Assembly: GCA_963728855.1 (NCBI GenBank)
Contig: CAVSLN010000002.1
Location: forward strand, 124,001-188,000
Direction: 5' to 3'
DNA from: AC-43 sp963728855
GTDB lineage: Bacteria; Actinomycetota; Actinomycetes; Mycobacteriales; Micromonosporaceae
DNA length: 64,000 bases
Part shown: positions 16,321-27,353 of the stretch, one piece after another
How the letters are laid out: every line of letters starts with the position of its first letter
Position numbering within the stretch: position 1 is the stretch's first letter
Notes under the pieces: generated by a model
The model's database searches: none
What the model saw: only the letters and a program-made list of their open reading frames with translations
What the model was told of the DNA's origin: nothing
Translations under genes and position numbers: made by a program

Positions 16321-19300
16321 ATGCGTGTGGGATTGCCTCTGGGCATGGGACGACGGACCCTGGCGATCGTGGTGGTGGCGGGTGTGGGCGCCGCCATGTT
16401 GGGTCTGGGCGTCGCTTTCTCGGTGACTAGCGGCGCGGCCGCGCAGCAGCTGATTTATGCGGCGCCGGGTGGGTCGGGTAGCGCGTGCACGGCTGCGCTG
16501 CCGTGTTCGCTTGCGGGTGCGCGGCAGGTGGTCCGCGGTCTGGTCGGCAGGCCGTTCGCCAGTGAGGTGGTGGTGAGCTTGGCCGACGGTGTCTACCGGT
16601 TGTCGGAGCCGTTGGCCTTCACCGCCCAGGACTCGGGTTGGGCCGGCCATCCGGTGCGGTGGGGGGCCGCGCCCGGGGCGCATCCGGTGCTGTCCGGAGC
16701 GATCCGGGCCACCGGCTGGAGCCAGGTGGATGCGGCGAAGAACATCTGGCAGGCGCCCATTCCGCCGGGCGTGGACACCCGACAGGTGTACGTCAACGGC
16801 GTCGAGGCACCGATCGCCCAGACGACCCCGGCTGAGCAGCACCTCACCTTCGCCGCCGCGACGGGCGGCTACACCACCGACCCGTCGTCGTGGGCCGCGA
16901 CCCTGCAGAGCCAGATCGGCGCCGCGAACCTGCATGGGGTGGAGCTCGTCTACACCGGTGTCGGCTCGATGTGGACCGAGACCCGTTGCCGGGTGGACTC
17001 CCTGAGCGGCTCGACCATCCTCATGCAACAGCCCTGCTGGTTCAACGCGACAAACCACCCGAACTGGCAGCAGGCCACCGGCAATCTACCGTCAGTACCC
17101 GTCGACGCCGCACCGGTGACGATCGAGAACGCCTACCCTTTCCTGCACGCCGGGCAGTGGTACCTCGACCACGCGACCAACATGCTCGACTACATTCCGC
17201 TTCCGGGCCAGCAGATGGCGAACCTGGACGTCGAGGTTCCCCACCTGACCTCGCTGATCACCGGGACGGGTACTCTCGATCACCCGATCCATGACCTGAC
17301 CTTCAGCGGTCTGCAGTTCTCCTACGCCTCCTGGCTGACGCCGAGCACCGGCGTCGGGTACGCCGAGGTACAGGACGGCCTCACCCTCACCAGCTCAGAC
17401 CAGCGGGTGCCGCAGGGCACCTGCAACTTCGGTACGCCGCCGGGCACCTGCCCCTTCGGCGCGTTGACCCGCGGCCCCGCCAACGTGTCCTTCAGCGCGG
17501 CACACAACATCACCTTCAGCGGCAACGTCTTCAGCAACCTCGGCGCGGCCGGGCTGGGCTTCGACTACGGCAGCCAACACAACGCCATCGAGGGCAACAT
17601 CTTCACCGCCATCTCCGCCGGAGCCATCCAGCTCGGCAACAGCAACGACCCGCACCCCTCCGACGTCGGCGCCGACGACCGGGAGATCAACACGTACAAC
17701 ACCATCGACAACAACCTCATCCACAACGTCGGCACCGACTACCCCGGTGCGGCGGGTATCACGGTGTTCTTCACCCAACACACCACCATCACGCACAACG
17801 AGCTCTACGACCTGCCGTACTCCGGGATGAGCATCGGGGTCATCCAGGGCCACGTCGACAACGCCGACCACCCTGAGAACTCCACGAACATCAACAGTGA
17901 CAACACCATCAGCAACAACGTGATCCACGACTACCTGAAAGTGCTCCAAGACGGTGGCGCCATCTACGTCGAAGGGCACCAGGGACAGAACATCTCCACC
18001 AGCGACGGCAAGCTCGACCAGGCACAGAGCCTCGCGCACGGCCTGTCCGTGTCGGGCAACGTCGCCTACAACCAGGGCAACGGGCTCTTCGCCTGGTACG
18101 ACGACGCGGGCACCCAGTGGATCAACTGGACCGGCAACGTCCAATGGAACGGCAATCCCTACGGCCAGGGCGGCTGCGCGGCAAGCGGGCACATCACCTA
18201 CACCGGTAACTACAACGCCGACCCGCCCGCCTCGTGGCTATGCCACGACCCGAACTTCAGCGACGTACACGTCACCGGCAACACCGGACTGCCCCACTCG
18301 CCAGGACCGATCGAGCTCCCACTGAACATCCTGGCCGGCGCCGGGCTGACGCTGGCTTCCGTCACCTCGCCACGGCGCAGTCCCCGTCGATCGCCTACGC
18401 CGAGCGGCCCACCGGTCACGCAGCCGACCGGCAGGTGCTGGTGGCCGGCTCCGGCTTCACCGACCAGACGGTGGTGACTTTCGGCGCGACCCAGGCCAGC
18501 GACGTGCGTGTCCTCAACGCAGGGTTCCTGGTCGCCGCCGCACCGGCAGGCGCCGAGCTGACCAAGGTGACGGTGACGACCGGCGCCGGCACCGTCACCG
18601 CGAGCACCGTCGCTGGCAGCGATCCGGCGGGGAGTAAGGCGATCACCAACATCGTGCCGCAGGGTACGAACGAGGGGCAGGGCGGGCCGGAGCGGATGAT
18701 CGACGGGGACGACTCGACGTACTTCTTCACAGGCAAGGTCCCGCAGCCCGGTGACTACATCGGCATGGACCTGGGTTCGGTGCAGCTGATCTCGTCCGTA
18801 TCGGTGAAGATGGGTACCACGACGTATCCGAACGACTTCATCGCACACGCGGCACTGGAATACTCCACCGACGGCGTGACGTGGACGGGCGCGGGTACCT
18901 TCGACACCGCCGACGTGGAGGCCACGTTCCCGGCCGGTACCCAGGCGCGCTACGTACGATTGCGGGCCACCGCCACCGATGCGTACTGGCTGCGGATCCC
19001 GGAGTTCGTCGTATCGGCCACGCCCCCACCAGTTACCGGCCCCACCGGACAGATCACGGGCTTCGCCGGCAAGTGCGTGCACGTCGCCTACTCGAGGACG
19101 GCCGACGGCACCCAGGTCGAGACGTACACCTGCAAGAGCGAGCCGGCCACATCGTGGACGATGGCGACCGACGGCACGATCCGCGCGTTCGGCAAGTGCC
19201 TGACCGTGCAGGGCTCGGGCACCTACGACGGCGTACGCGTGCAGCTGTACACCTGCAACGGCAGCCCCGCACAGCAATGGCGGTTCACCCCCGGACGGGA

Positions 19301-19427
19301 CCTGATAAGTCCCAACGCCGGCAGGTGTCTCGACGTGACCGGGGTCAGCAGCGCAAACGGGGTACCGCTGCAGCTGTGGACGTGCACCGGAGGCGCCAAC
19401 CAGAAATGGGCGGTACCGGGTCCCTGA
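16321..19427 (+). pseudogene. Secreted beta-helix protein with F5/8-type and ricin-lectin domains, frameshifted
   Basis: Starts at ATG 16321, 7 bases after GGAAGG. An N-terminal membrane/signal segment (TLAIVVVAGVGAAMLGLGVAF) precedes a right-handed parallel beta-helix domain of about 620 residues with repeated Asn/Ile rungs (HNITFSGNVFSNL, NTIDNNLIHNV, NTISNNVIHDY), as in polysaccharide lyases and related glycosidases. One base is missing near 18355; the second frame then gives an IPT-like segment, an F5/8 type C (discoidin) domain (ERMIDGDDSTYFFTG) and a ricin-type beta-trefoil with QxW repeats (QQWRF, NQKWAV). Probably acts on plant cell-wall polysaccharide; the substrate is unknown. Confidence 0.85.
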
Positions 19428-19908
19428 GCCTCGATCCAAGTTCAGGAGGCACCCCGCAGGTGAGACTCGACCTGGGTGCAGCGCAACTGCACGGAGGTGC
19501 AATCCACCGTCTACGGAGTGCCAGACACGCCGAGTCCACGCTCGCATCGCTGGTCGGCTTCGGTGAGCAGACGTTGTACAGGTGCTGAGGCATCCGTAAC
19601 CGTGCCAGTCGGAACCGTGCCAGTCGGTAGTCGCGAACCGACTCCGCGGGTTGGCTCGGCGCGATCGACCGCGGCCACCGTGCCACCGAGGGCATGAATG
19701 AGGGCCTCGAGTGCACGGCGCATCTCGATCGCGCCAGACCCTGGCTAGTGTGCCTACAGATTGATGGTCATGACGATTTGTCGGGTGGCGACACGGCCTA
19801 GCTCGGTTTGTCGGAGCGTGTTGACACCCGGGCGAGCCGGTCGCCGACCGCCATAACGAGGACGGACACCATGCGAACTCGAACTCTTGATAGAGAAGGA
19901 TGGCCTCA
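19428..19908. other. Gene-free stretch with a short tandem repeat
   Basis: Contains two tandem copies of AACCGTGCCAGTCGG at about 19597-19627. Minus-strand frames are present but none resembles a family. It should hold the GH3 promoter. Confidence 0.45.
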
Positions 19909-22900
19909 ATGCTTAGCCGAGCGCTAACCCGGCGCAGACGTCGGTGGCTCGTATCATTCTTGGCTGTGGTCGCGGCCGGCGCTGGACTCCTTGTCGTGAG
20001 GGTCTATGCTGGCGCGGCCGCCCAAGCACCGCCTGTCTACCTTGACACGCACTATTCGTTTGCGGAGCGTGCCGCGGACCTGGTCTCGCGGATGACGCTG
20101 GGGGAGAAGGTCGCGCAGCTGAACACGAACACCGCGCCGCCGATCCCGCGCCTGGGCGTGCAGGACTACACGTACTGGAGCGAGGGGCAGCACGGCCTGG
20201 CCAGCTTCGGCGCCGAGAAGAACTCCGGTGGCGTACCGGGCGGTCTGCACGCGACCAGCTTCCCGACGAACCTCGCCTCGACGATGTCGTGGGACCGCGA
20301 CCTGATGTACCAGGAGACGACCGCGATCTCCGACGAGGCGCGCGGTGCCTTGGACAAGTCGCTGTGGGGTACCGGGCAGAACAACCTCGGCTCGTCCCCG
20401 AAGAACTACGGCGACCTGACGTACTGGGCGCCGACGGTCAACATGGACCGCGACCCGCGGTGGGGTCGCGCGGACGAGGCGTTCGGTGAGGACCCGTACC
20501 TAGCCGGGCAGATGGCTGGGCAGTTCGTCGACGGGTACGAGGGCAACACCCGGGACGGCCAGTCGATGACCGGTTACCTCAAGGTCGCGGCGACGGCGAA
20601 GCACTACGCGCTCAACAACGTCGAGAACAACCGCTCGGGAGTCAGCTCGAACGCGTCCGACACCGATATCCGGGACTACTACACCGCGCAGTTCCGGAGC
20701 CTGATCGAGGACGCGCACGTGTCCGGGCTGATGACGTCGTACAACGCGGTCAACGGTACGCCGTCGGTGGTCAACACCTACACCAACAACCAGATCGCCC
20801 AGCGCATCTACGGCTTCGGTGGCTACATCACCTCGGACTGCGACGCGATCGCCTCGACGTACCGCACTCCGCTCAGCGGCCACGACTGGGCGCCGCCGGG
20901 CTGGACGACCGACCACGGCGGTGCGAACGCCGTGTGGACCAACACCGCCACCGGCGCGACGGTCTCCGGACCGGCCGGCGGCCAGGCGTACGCGTTGCGT
21001 GCCGGCACAGCGCTCAACTGCTACGGCTTCGAGAACACCCTCGACAACATCCAGGCGGCGATCAACGCCGGCATCCTCAGCGAGGGCGTCATCGATACCG
21101 CGCTCACCCGGGTCTTCACAGTGCGCATGCGGACCGGCGAGTTCGATCCGGCCAGCAGCGTGAGTTACACCGGAGTCACCAAGGCGCAGATCCAGAGCCC
21201 GGCGCATCACGACCTCGCGGAGAAGGTCGCGGCTAACTCGCTCGTGCTGCTGAAGAACGACAACGTCAGTGGTACCACCGCGCCGCTGCTGCCGGCCAAG
21301 GCTGCGGGCCTCAACAAGGTGGTCATACTCGGTGACCTGGCGAACAAGGTCACGCTCGGCCTGTACTCCGGTGACCCGAGCCTTCGGGTCAACGCCGTGC
21401 AGGGCATCACCGCGGCCGTGCACGACGCCAACCCGAACGCGCAGGTCGTCTTCGACGCGGCCGGTACCTCGACGACCGCGACCGGTGCCGCGGTGCTCAG
21501 CTCGGCCACCCAGGCGGACATCAGGAGCGCCGACCTGGTGGTCGTGTTCGTCGGTGCCGATCAGGCAGTAGCCGACGAGGGCAAAGACCGCGCCAGCCTG
21601 GCCATGCCCGGCAACTACGACTCGCTGATCAACCAGACCGCGGCATTGGGCAACCCGAGGATGGCCCTGGTCGTGCAGTCCGGTGGACCGGTCAAGGTCG
21701 ACGACGTGCAGGGTAAGGTACCGGCGGTCCTGTTCAGCTCCTTCAACGGTGAGAGCCAGGAACAGCGCTTGCCGACGTGCTCATCGGCAAGCAGAACCCG
21801 AGCGGCCACCTGAACTTCACCTGGTACAAGGACGACTCGCAGCTGCCGGCGATGGCCAACTACGGGCTCACCCCGGCCGCGACCGGTGGCGTCGGCCGCA
21901 CCTACCAGCACTTCACCGGCCAGCCGACGTACCCGTTCGGCTACGGGCTGAGCTACACGGGTTTCTCCTACTCGCCCGCCACCATCGACAAGGCAGCGTC
22001 ACCGCTGACGGCACCGTGACCGTCAGCTTCAACGTCACCAACACCGGCACCACCCCCGGCGCCGCGGTTGCCCAGCTGTACGTCGCCACGCCGTTGACCG
22101 TGCCCGGCGTGACTCTGCCAACCAAGCGCCTCAAGGCTTCCAGAAGACCAACGTGCTCGCCCCCGGCGCGTCGCAGCAACTCACGATACCGGTCAAGATC
22201 TCCGACCTGGCGTTCTGGGACGCGGCGCACTCGAAAAGGGTGGTGTATGACGGGACCTACCAGTTCCAGGTCGCCGATAACGCCCGCCATGTCCTGTCGA
22301 CGACGCAGACCACGGTGACCGGCGCGATCACCCCGAAGGTGCAGTATTCACGCCGTCGTGGCGTCCCCAAGGGGAGGGGTGGCTGACCGGAAAGAACCCG
22401 TGGCTCAAGGACGACACCAACCCGACCCTCGAACACCGCGACCTGGGCGTCACCGCGGACAACATGGTGGAGGCGGTCAACAACGACGAGTCGTTCGTCG
22501 ACCTGTCGAAGGCGACCGTCACCTATCGCAGCAGCAATCCCGCGGTGGCGACCGTGTCCGGCAGCGGCCTGGTCCGGGCGGTCGGAGACGGTGCCGCCAC
22601 CATCACGGTCATGGTCAACGGCGTGAGCGGCGGCACCCCGATCGTCGTACGAAACACCGTCACGCTGGCTTCGCCCGCCCTGATCACGGCCGGCGGTGGC
22701 GCCACTGCCACCACCACGTTCGTCAACGGTGGCACGAGCGCCGCGACAAACGTCGCGCTGGCGCTCACCGTGCCAGACGGCTGGACCGCTCGGGCGACCA
22801 CGGCATCCACCTTCGCGTCCGTCGCTGCGGGCCAGCGGGTCCAGACCACGTGGCGGCTGACCGCACGCGCTGGCGCCGCACCCGGCAGCTACCCGCTGTC

Positions 22901-23933
22901 CGCCCAAGTGGCGCTGGACGGCGCCGGGCCGTACAACGACAGCGGCACGGTCAGCATCGCCTACCCGTCCCTGTCGGCCGCGTACAACAATGTCGGCATC
23001 AGCGACGACGCACATACGAACGCGGGTGGCTTCGACGGTCCCGGTGGGGCTAGCTTCTCCGCTCAGGCGCTGGCCGCGGCTGGGTACCGCCCGGGAGCGA
23101 CGGTCCGGCGCGAGGGTGCGACGTTCACCTGGCCGGACGTCGCCGCTGGCAGCAACGACAACGTGGTGGCCAGCGGTCAGACCGTCCCGGTGTCGGGCAG
23201 CGGCAAGGTCCTCGGCGTGTTCGGCGCCTCGGCGAACGATACGACATCCGGCGCCGGCCGGATCATCTACACCGACGGGAGCACCCAGGCCTTCTCGCTG
23301 ACCTTCGCCGACTGGTGGTCCTCCTCTGCGATGCCGGGCAGCGACATCGCTGCCACGCTGCCATACATCAACTACGGCGGCGGCCGGGTCAACCAGACGG
23401 TGCACATGTACTTCACGTCCGTCCCGCTGCAGTCGGGCAAGAATGTGCAGGCCGTCGTGCTGCCGAACGTCAGCCCCGACGGGGGCACGTCCACCCCGGC
23501 CATGCACATCTTCGCGATGGCCATCCCGGCAAGCTCCACCCCGGCGGTCAGCCTGCGGGCGCACGCCAACGGCAAGTTCGTGACCGCGGAGAACGCCGGC
23601 GCGTCCCCCCTGATCGCCAACCGTACGGGGAACTACGGGTGGGAGCAGTTCGACGAGATCGACCTCGGTAACGGCAACATCGCGCTGCGGGCGCACGCGA
23701 ACAACCTGCTGGTGACCGCGGAGAACGCTGGCGCCTCGCCGCTGGTCGCCAACCGTACGGCGGTCGGGTCGTGGGAGACCTTCCAGCTCGTCCACAACGC
23801 GGACGGCAGCATCAGCCTGAAAGCACGGGCCAACAACGCCTATGTCACGGCCGAAGACGCCGGCAACCAGCCGCTGATCGCCAACCGTACCCGGGTCGGG
23901 CCGTGGGAGGAGTTCGACCTGATCACCGACTGA
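19909..23933 (+). pseudogene. Secreted GH3 glycosidase with multi-domain tail, four frameshifts
   Basis: Start at ATG 19909 (MLSRALTRRRRRWL), 9 bases after GAAGG; ATG 19900 is too close to that site. A signal anchor is followed by a GH3 (beta-xylosidase/beta-glucosidase) domain: WGRADEAFGEDPYL, KHYALNNVENNRSG and the nucleophile Asp in YITSDCDAI. Then come the second GH3 domain, a fibronectin-like domain (PFGYGLSYTGFSY), a bacterial Ig-like domain (TYRSSNPAVATVSG), a NEW3-type domain, a carbohydrate-binding-like domain and a fascin-like trefoil. The frame slips near 21760, 21994, 22136 and 22345, each time by minus one; the first three are repaired by adding one base to a G or C run. It may be a real gene with sequence errors. 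Confidence 0.88.
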
Positions 23934-23984
23934 CACCGCGCGGGTCGGGAACGGCATGGGGTGTCCGCGTGTGTGCTGCCCGTG

Positions 23985-24010
23985 CACGGGTCAAATCCTG
24001 TCCCGCTACC
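23985..24010 (+). other. tRNA-Met-like 3' end fragment (attachment-site repeat, right)
   Basis: GGTCAAATCCTGTCCC-GCTACC resembles the left fragment at 12430-12454, with one base lost from the C run. It is followed at the same distance by a related hairpin. The two copies bracket the 11.5-kb carbohydrate region. Confidence 0.55.
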
Positions 24011-24025
24011 AGCAAATCGCAGGTC

Positions 24026-24060
24026 AAGGGCCGGTTCTGGAGAGATCCAGGGCCGGCCTT
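24026..24060 (+). terminator. Hairpin, diverged copy of the 12.47-kb terminator
   Basis: AAGGGCCGGTTCTGG and CCAGGGCCGGCCTT form an imperfect stem around AGAGAT. Bases 24022-24040 are identical to 12467-12485. Confidence 0.65.
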
Positions 24061-24280
24061 CGATCGTGCGAGTTCGGTTTGACCCCGGATAGTTGGCGCT
24101 TGTTGGGCTTGATATCCGGTTTATGCGGCTCTGGATAGCGGCTAACCGCCGCCCATCTGGAATGTCGGACAGGCCGGATAGGTTATGACCCCCGTACGCC
24201 GACACCCCGGGCATGCCACTGTTTCCGCAGCGTCTGATCGGTCGCTGCCGGCGCGCCCCCGAACCGGAAGGGCCTCCCCT

Positions 24281-25084
24281 GTGAAGACCCTGTTCAGTCG
24301 ATGGCTGCCGGCCATCACCAAGACTCCCACCCGCATCGTGGCGCTCGGTGCTACCAGCATCGCGCTCGCGGGCGGCGCCATCGCCGGTCCCGGACTGGCG
24401 ATCGGGCCGGACACATACGCCGCCTCGGTGACCCGACCGGCGGCCGCCACCACGTCCGTCGCCACCACGTCCGCCGTGAAGCCGGCGTTACCGGCGCAGG
24501 CCGCGCCGGCCGGGAAGCCGAGCGCCCCGGCGCAGGCGGCAACCGTGACGCCACCCCCGGCACCGGCCGCGCCGGCGAAGAAGGAACTCAGCGTCGACTA
24601 CCAGCCGCAGGTGAACTTCTACTACTGCGGCCCCGCGGCCACCCGGATCGCGGCAAGCGCGCAGGGTCACCAGCTCAGCCAGGACGAGGTGGCCAGCAAG
24701 CTGGGCACCACGGTCAACGGCACACCCTCGGCCGATGACACCACGCGCGTGCTGAACAGCATCACGGGCAAGAACGCCTACCGTACGACGGCCATCCCGG
24801 ACACCGAGCCCAAGCCGGCCCAGATGGACCGGCTGCAGGCAGACGTCGTACGGGCGGTCAATGACGGACGTCCGGTCGTCGCCAACATCAAGGGCGCGGC
24901 GATGGACGAGGCCGGTACGGCACACGCCTACGACGGCGGGCACTACATCACCGTCATCGGGTACGACGACGAGGGGCGTGGCGTCCGGATCGCCGACCCG
25001 GCCGACGTCAACGGCAACGACTTCTACTGGATGAGCACGATCGACCTGACCAACTGGATGGCCACCCGGGGCTACTCGTCCTGA
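24281..25084 (+). CDS. Secreted C39-like cysteine peptidase
   Basis: 267 residues from GTG 24281, preceded by GGAAGGG; the frame is open further left but without a start site. A signal segment (IVALGATSIALAGGAIAG) is followed by an Ala/Pro-rich spacer to about residue 105, then a peptidase C39-like (papain-fold) domain: catalytic Cys116 in FYYCGPAA, His221 in GGHYITVIGYDD and Asp239 in RIADPADVNG. Proteins of this family are common in actinomycetes and act outside the cell; the substrate is unknown. The frame is intact, unlike the genes to its left. Confidence 0.85.
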   Translation: MKTLFSRWLPAITKTPTRIVALGATSIALAGGAIAGPGLAIGPDTYAASVTRPAAATTSVATTSAVKPALPAQAAPAGKPSAPAQAATVTPPPAPAAPAKKELSVDYQPQVNFYYCGPAATRIAASAQGHQLSQDEVASKLGTTVNGTPSADDTTRVLNSITGKNAYRTTAIPDTEPKPAQMDRLQADVVRAVNDGRPVVANIKGAAMDEAGTAHAYDGGHYITVIGYDDEGRGVRIADPADVNGNDFYWMSTIDLTNWMATRGYSS

Positions 25085-25278
25085 CCGTGGTCGATCGGTA
25101 GTCACGCGATCCGGCACGCGGGTACCGGCCCACTCGGGTCGGTACCCGCTTTGCTGATGCCGATCAGAGCGGCTACCGCACGCCCCGGTACCTTGGCTGT
25201 CAAGGCGACCGGATGCCGGACCGCGCGGGTACGCTGGTACGTGATCTTATGAAGATCGAGTTTCGGGAGTCGTGAGCG

Positions 25279-26196
25279 GTGCGTGACCCGCGTGATCTGT
25301 ACGACCTGACCGAGGACCTACCGGACCTGGGCCGGCCGGTTCTGGTGCAGGCGCTCACCGGCTTCGTCGACGCCGGTAACGCCACATACCTGACCCGGGA
25401 GCATCTGCTGAATGCCCTCGATGCCCGGCTGGTCGGGGTGTTCGACGCCGACCAGCTCATCGACTTCCGCTCCCGCCGCCCGCCGATGATCTTCCTGGAA
25501 GACCACTGGGAGCAGTACGAGGAGCCGAGCATCGGGCTGTACCTGTTGCGCGACGACGACGGTACACCGTTCCTGCTGCTCGCCGGGCCGGAGCCGGACC
25601 TGCAGTGGGAGCGGTTCATCGCGGCCGTCTTGGACCTGGTCGAGCGGCACGGCGTACGGCTGACGGTGGGGCTCAACGCGATCCCGATGGCGGTACCGCA
25701 CACGCGGCCGGTGGGAGTGACCGCGCACGGGACCAGGCGGGAGCTGATCGCGGGGTACGAGCCGTGGCTGCACCGGGTCCAGGTGCCGGGTAGTGCCGGG
25801 AACCTGCTGGAGTACCGGCTGGGGCAGCACGGGCACGACGCGATGGGCTTCGCCGTCCACGTACCGCATTACCTGTCGCAGATGGAGTACCCGGCGGCCG
25901 CGCAGGAGCTGCTGGAATCGGTGTCGCGGGCGACCGGTCTGCTGCTGCCGACCACGGAGCTGCGGGCTTCAGCGGAGGCGGTACGGGCCGACGTCGACAA
26001 GCAGATCGCGCAGAGCGAAGAGGCCAGGACGCTGGTACAGGGACTGGAACAGCAGTACGACGCGTACGTGCGTGGCCGGCGCGGTCCGGGGCTGCTGGCC
26101 GACACCGGGTCGCTGCCGTCGGCGGATGAGCTGGGCGCCGAGCTGGAGCGCTTCCTCGCCGAGCAGAACCGGCCGAACGACCCGCCGCGCGCGTAG
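25279..26196 (+). CDS. PAC2 family protein
   Basis: 305 residues from GTG 25279. The sequence has the PAC2 (proteasome assembly chaperone 2-like) fold signature: the opening ALTGFVDAGNATYLTREHLL, then RPPMIFLEDHWEQYEEPSIG, LLAGPEPDLQWERF, and a C-terminal helical tail. Actinobacteria with proteasomes carry several such proteins and their role is not well established. A single gene with its own upstream region. The C-terminus is acidic (DELGAELERFLAEQNRPN). Confidence 0.88.
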   Translation: MRDPRDLYDLTEDLPDLGRPVLVQALTGFVDAGNATYLTREHLLNALDARLVGVFDADQLIDFRSRRPPMIFLEDHWEQYEEPSIGLYLLRDDDGTPFLLLAGPEPDLQWERFIAAVLDLVERHGVRLTVGLNAIPMAVPHTRPVGVTAHGTRRELIAGYEPWLHRVQVPGSAGNLLEYRLGQHGHDAMGFAVHVPHYLSQMEYPAAAQELLESVSRATGLLLPTTELRASAEAVRADVDKQIAQSEEARTLVQGLEQQYDAYVRGRRGPGLLADTGSLPSADELGAELERFLAEQNRPNDPPRA

Positions 26197-26282
26197 TCAG
26201 CGGGCGCGGTGGTAGGCGAGCTGGTTGCACGGTTGACCGATCCGTGACCGATCGCCAAGATCATCTACGCGGAGGATCGGGC

Positions 26283-26522
26283 GTGGTGTTATACGGTGAG
26301 CACGTGAGAGTCGAGCGGCACTGGTGGAACGGGATCCTCGCGGCGCGCTCGCGTCGCGACGTGTACCTGCGTACTGACGGTCAGCGATGGGAGGTCGAGG
26401 CGCGGATCGGTGGCGAGGGCGGGCGTTCGACCATCCAGCAATGCCCCGGCCAGGCATCCGCCCTGATCCTCGCGGGTGCCTGGTGTGGCGGGTCGAAGGT
26501 CTGGCGCGAGATGCCGAGGTGA
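26283..26522 (+). CDS. Small conserved-looking hypothetical protein
   Basis: About 79 residues, from GTG 26283 (or the next GTG, 26286). It reads HVRVERHWWNGILAARSRRD then VYLRTDGQRWEVEARIGG, a compact beta-rich protein with a Trp-rich start. No family name is known to me; similar small proteins accompany DUF4193 genes in related actinomycetes as far as I recall. The start is uncertain. Confidence 0.6.
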   Translation: MVLYGEHVRVERHWWNGILAARSRRDVYLRTDGQRWEVEARIGGEGGRSTIQQCPGQASALILAGAWCGGSKVWREMPR

Positions 26523-26601
26523 GCGCGGGCCGACCGCACGCTCGACCGGGTCTCGAATCCCCGGCTCGCACCCCTCAGACCAGCACCGGAACAGGACGCC
26601 G

Positions 26602-26898
26602 ATGGCGAGCACGCCCGACTACGACGCGCCACGCCATCCCGTACCCGATGCCGGCGGGGACGAGCTGATCGGGGAGGTGACGAGCCGCCGTGCCGGTGGT
26701 GCGTCCCCCGACGACCTCGATGAACCGGAGGCCGTCGACGTCGGGTCGGAGGTTCTCGGCTCGGACGAGGAGCTGACCGTCGCCGTCGTACCGATGCGGG
26801 TCGACGAGTTCCGCTGCGCGCGCTGCTTCCTCGTACACCACCGCAGCAGGCTGGTCGCCGGCGGCCCGGACGGGGACCTCTGCGAGGAGTGCGCCTGA
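26602..26898 (+). CDS. DUF4193 family zinc-ribbon protein
   Basis: 98 residues from ATG 26602 (AGGAC upstream). The acidic N-terminal half leads into the conserved DUF4193 end: ELTVAVVPMRVDEFRCARCF, LVHHRSRL and LCEECA, a CxxC...CxxC metal site. The family is found throughout actinobacteria, usually near essential housekeeping genes; its biochemical role is not known. The longer frame from 26476 is Arg-rich and was not used. Confidence 0.88.
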   Translation: MASTPDYDAPRHPVPDAGGDELIGEVTSRRAGGASPDDLDEPEAVDVGSEVLGSDEELTVAVVPMRVDEFRCARCFLVHHRSRLVAGGPDGDLCEECA

Positions 26899-27017
26899 CG
26901 GCCGGCGCGACCGGCGGTCCGGGCCGGGATGCCGAACCGTTACACTGGGCCAGCGGCTCGACGGCTGGGGCTCATGATGGCTCGGGCGAGTCATGCCGTG
27001 GGGAGAGGATGGCCGCC

Positions 27018-27272
27018 ATGGCGCGCTACACGGTCATCGGCTACGAAGAGTTTCCGGCACTCCATCTCCAGCCCATCGATGACGATCAGGGTATTGAGCT
27101 TCCGGCCCAGCTCTACGGGCGTTGGCTCCAGGCCCGGGCGGCGCTCGACAGCGCGCACCGCGAGGTGGTCGCCTACCTGCGCGCCTCCGGCGGTCGGGGG
27201 GCCATCCCGGAGGAGCTGTGGGAGTCGCAGGACCGTCCGTCCGACGCCGAACGTGCCCCGTACACGGCGTAG
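27018..27272 (+). CDS. Small hypothetical protein
   Basis: 84 residues from ATG 27018, chosen over ATG 27009 because GGAGAGG lies 9 bases before it. It reads YEEFPALHLQPIDDDQGIEL and a C-terminal helix (YGRWLQARAALDSAHREVVA). No family is recognised. Convergent with the large regulator gene to the right. Confidence 0.6.
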   Translation: MARYTVIGYEEFPALHLQPIDDDQGIELPAQLYGRWLQARAALDSAHREVVAYLRASGGRGAIPEELWESQDRPSDAERAPYTA

Positions 27273-27353
27273 GACTCGTCGTGACGGGGACCGGGCCGGC
27301 CGGGTGCGGGGCCGGCTCCGCGGCGGATTCAGCCAGCCGTCAACCAGGCCGGG

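Larger units (their letters stand above)
23934..24280. other. Gap holding the second tRNA fragment and hairpin
   Basis: Besides the two features listed separately, no gene is seen. The right part should contain the promoter of the C39-like gene. Confidence 0.5.

Noticed and set aside
19909..23933. Programmed ribosomal frameshifting in the GH3 gene
   Set aside because: Four shifts without slippery heptamers, and others in unrelated genes, fit missing bases better.
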